Shown here: piece by piece, positions 63,729 through 64,000 of the stretch | Layout: every line of letters starts with the position of its first letter | Numbering within the stretch: the first letter of the stretch is position 1 | Source: Paenibacillus polymyxa | Lineage (GTDB): Bacteria; Bacillota; Bacilli; Paenibacillales; Paenibacillaceae | DNA: 64,000 nt | Reading direction: 5' to 3' | Assembly (NCBI RefSeq): GCF_001719045.1 | Contig: NZ_CP015423.1 | Coordinates: 1,054,001-1,118,000 of the forward strand | Notes under the pieces: model-generated | The model's input: the letters and a program-made list of their open reading frames with translations, nothing else | Database searches by the model: none | Told to the model about the DNA's origin: nothing | Position numbers and translations under genes: made by a program

Positions 63729-64000
63729 CTATTCCTTATCCACTACCGCCTGCCATACTTTTGTAATGTCTATAGGCGACTTGCTGCTAGTCTCCCCTCC
63801 ACCTTCCTGAGTCCATAGCGGCGGATAATATGCAAATACCTCTCCCGGCTGAAGTTGCTCCATATCCTTCTGCCAACCGTTCCAGCGGAATGTCTGGTAG
63901 AACAAGTCCAAATCTCCCTCAGCCAACCAGCTCAAGAAACCGGAATAGGCCAGCTCTGTGGATTCCCATTCCAATGCATCTGGTGCAAAATAGTAGATAT
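63729..64000 (-). CDS. DUF2625 protein, partial (N-terminus outside the window)
   Basis: The C-terminal 90 residues of a gene reaching past the right edge. YYFAPDALEWESTELAYSGFLSWL, GDLDLFYQTFRWNGWQ and VFAYYPPLWT match the DUF2625 family style. The stop is at 63729-63731. Function unknown. It precedes the SUKH gene. Confidence 0.75.
   Translation of the reverse strand, partial: IYYFAPDALEWESTELAYSGFLSWLAEGDLDLFYQTFRWNGWQKDMEQLQPGEVFAYYPPLWTQEGGGETSSKSPIDITKVWQAVVDKE

Overview
The window looks like a Paenibacillus chromosome, close to P. polymyxa. The evidence is strong GGAGG ribosome binding sites, the acetyl-branch lysine genes dapH and dapL, large S-layer-homology exoproteins, many chemoreceptors, sigma-D-like promoters and a bacillithiol-transferase-like (YfiT/DinB) gene. 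No rRNA or tRNA gene was seen.

Left flank (1-24,280), ordinary moderate-GC chromosome: a TctC-type solute receptor cut by the window edge, a membrane-anchored AraC regulator, a BMP-family lipoprotein and chemoreceptor operon, a membrane-anchored Mrr-like nuclease, aspA, an acetyltransferase, a VOC protein, a large secreted nuclease with SLH repeats, a PLP aminotransferase, a polyamine importer (potABCD), dapH and dapL, a lipoprotein, an EamA transporter and a rhodanese sulfurtransferase.

Centre (about 24.3-51.3 kb), the notable region: a low-GC array of about 28 integron-type gene cassettes. Nearly every small gene is on the minus strand. Each is separated from the next by an imperfect inverted repeat of 50-200 bp that, on the plus strand, begins with (Y)TAAC and ends with GTTA(R). 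Each repeat can fold into an outer stem plus internal hairpins, which is the architecture of integron attC sites. Stop codons of several genes lie inside the core of the neighbouring site, as in classical cassettes. At the right end is one tyrosine recombinase gene, transcribed in the same direction as the cassettes and broken by two single-base homopolymer frameshifts. A candidate attI site lies between it and the first cassette. The recombinase is Xer/XerA-like and lacks the extra domain of true IntI, so this may be an integron-like system that evolved separately in a Gram-positive. Cassette cargo includes GNAT acetyltransferases, Nudix hydrolases, methyltransferases, DinB-fold proteins, an aadA-like nucleotidyltransferase, a P-loop kinase-like protein, a phospholipase C-like protein, immunity-like or orphan proteins, two decayed genes, and two paralogous self-promoted modules pairing a small XRE repressor with a divergent 95-residue helical protein. 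A TetR-SDR pair flanked by half-sites interrupts the array at 36.3-38.1 kb.

Right flank (51.4-64 kb), host chromosome again: a dCache chemoreceptor, a CueP-like lipoprotein, a large polyprenyl synthetase with an extra N-terminal domain, an ADP-ribosylglycohydrolase, two poorly known genes, SUKH/SMI1-like genes, DUF1697, a soluble chemoreceptor with a disrupted N-terminus behind a sigma-D promoter, an alpha/beta hydrolase and a DUF2625 gene cut by the window edge.
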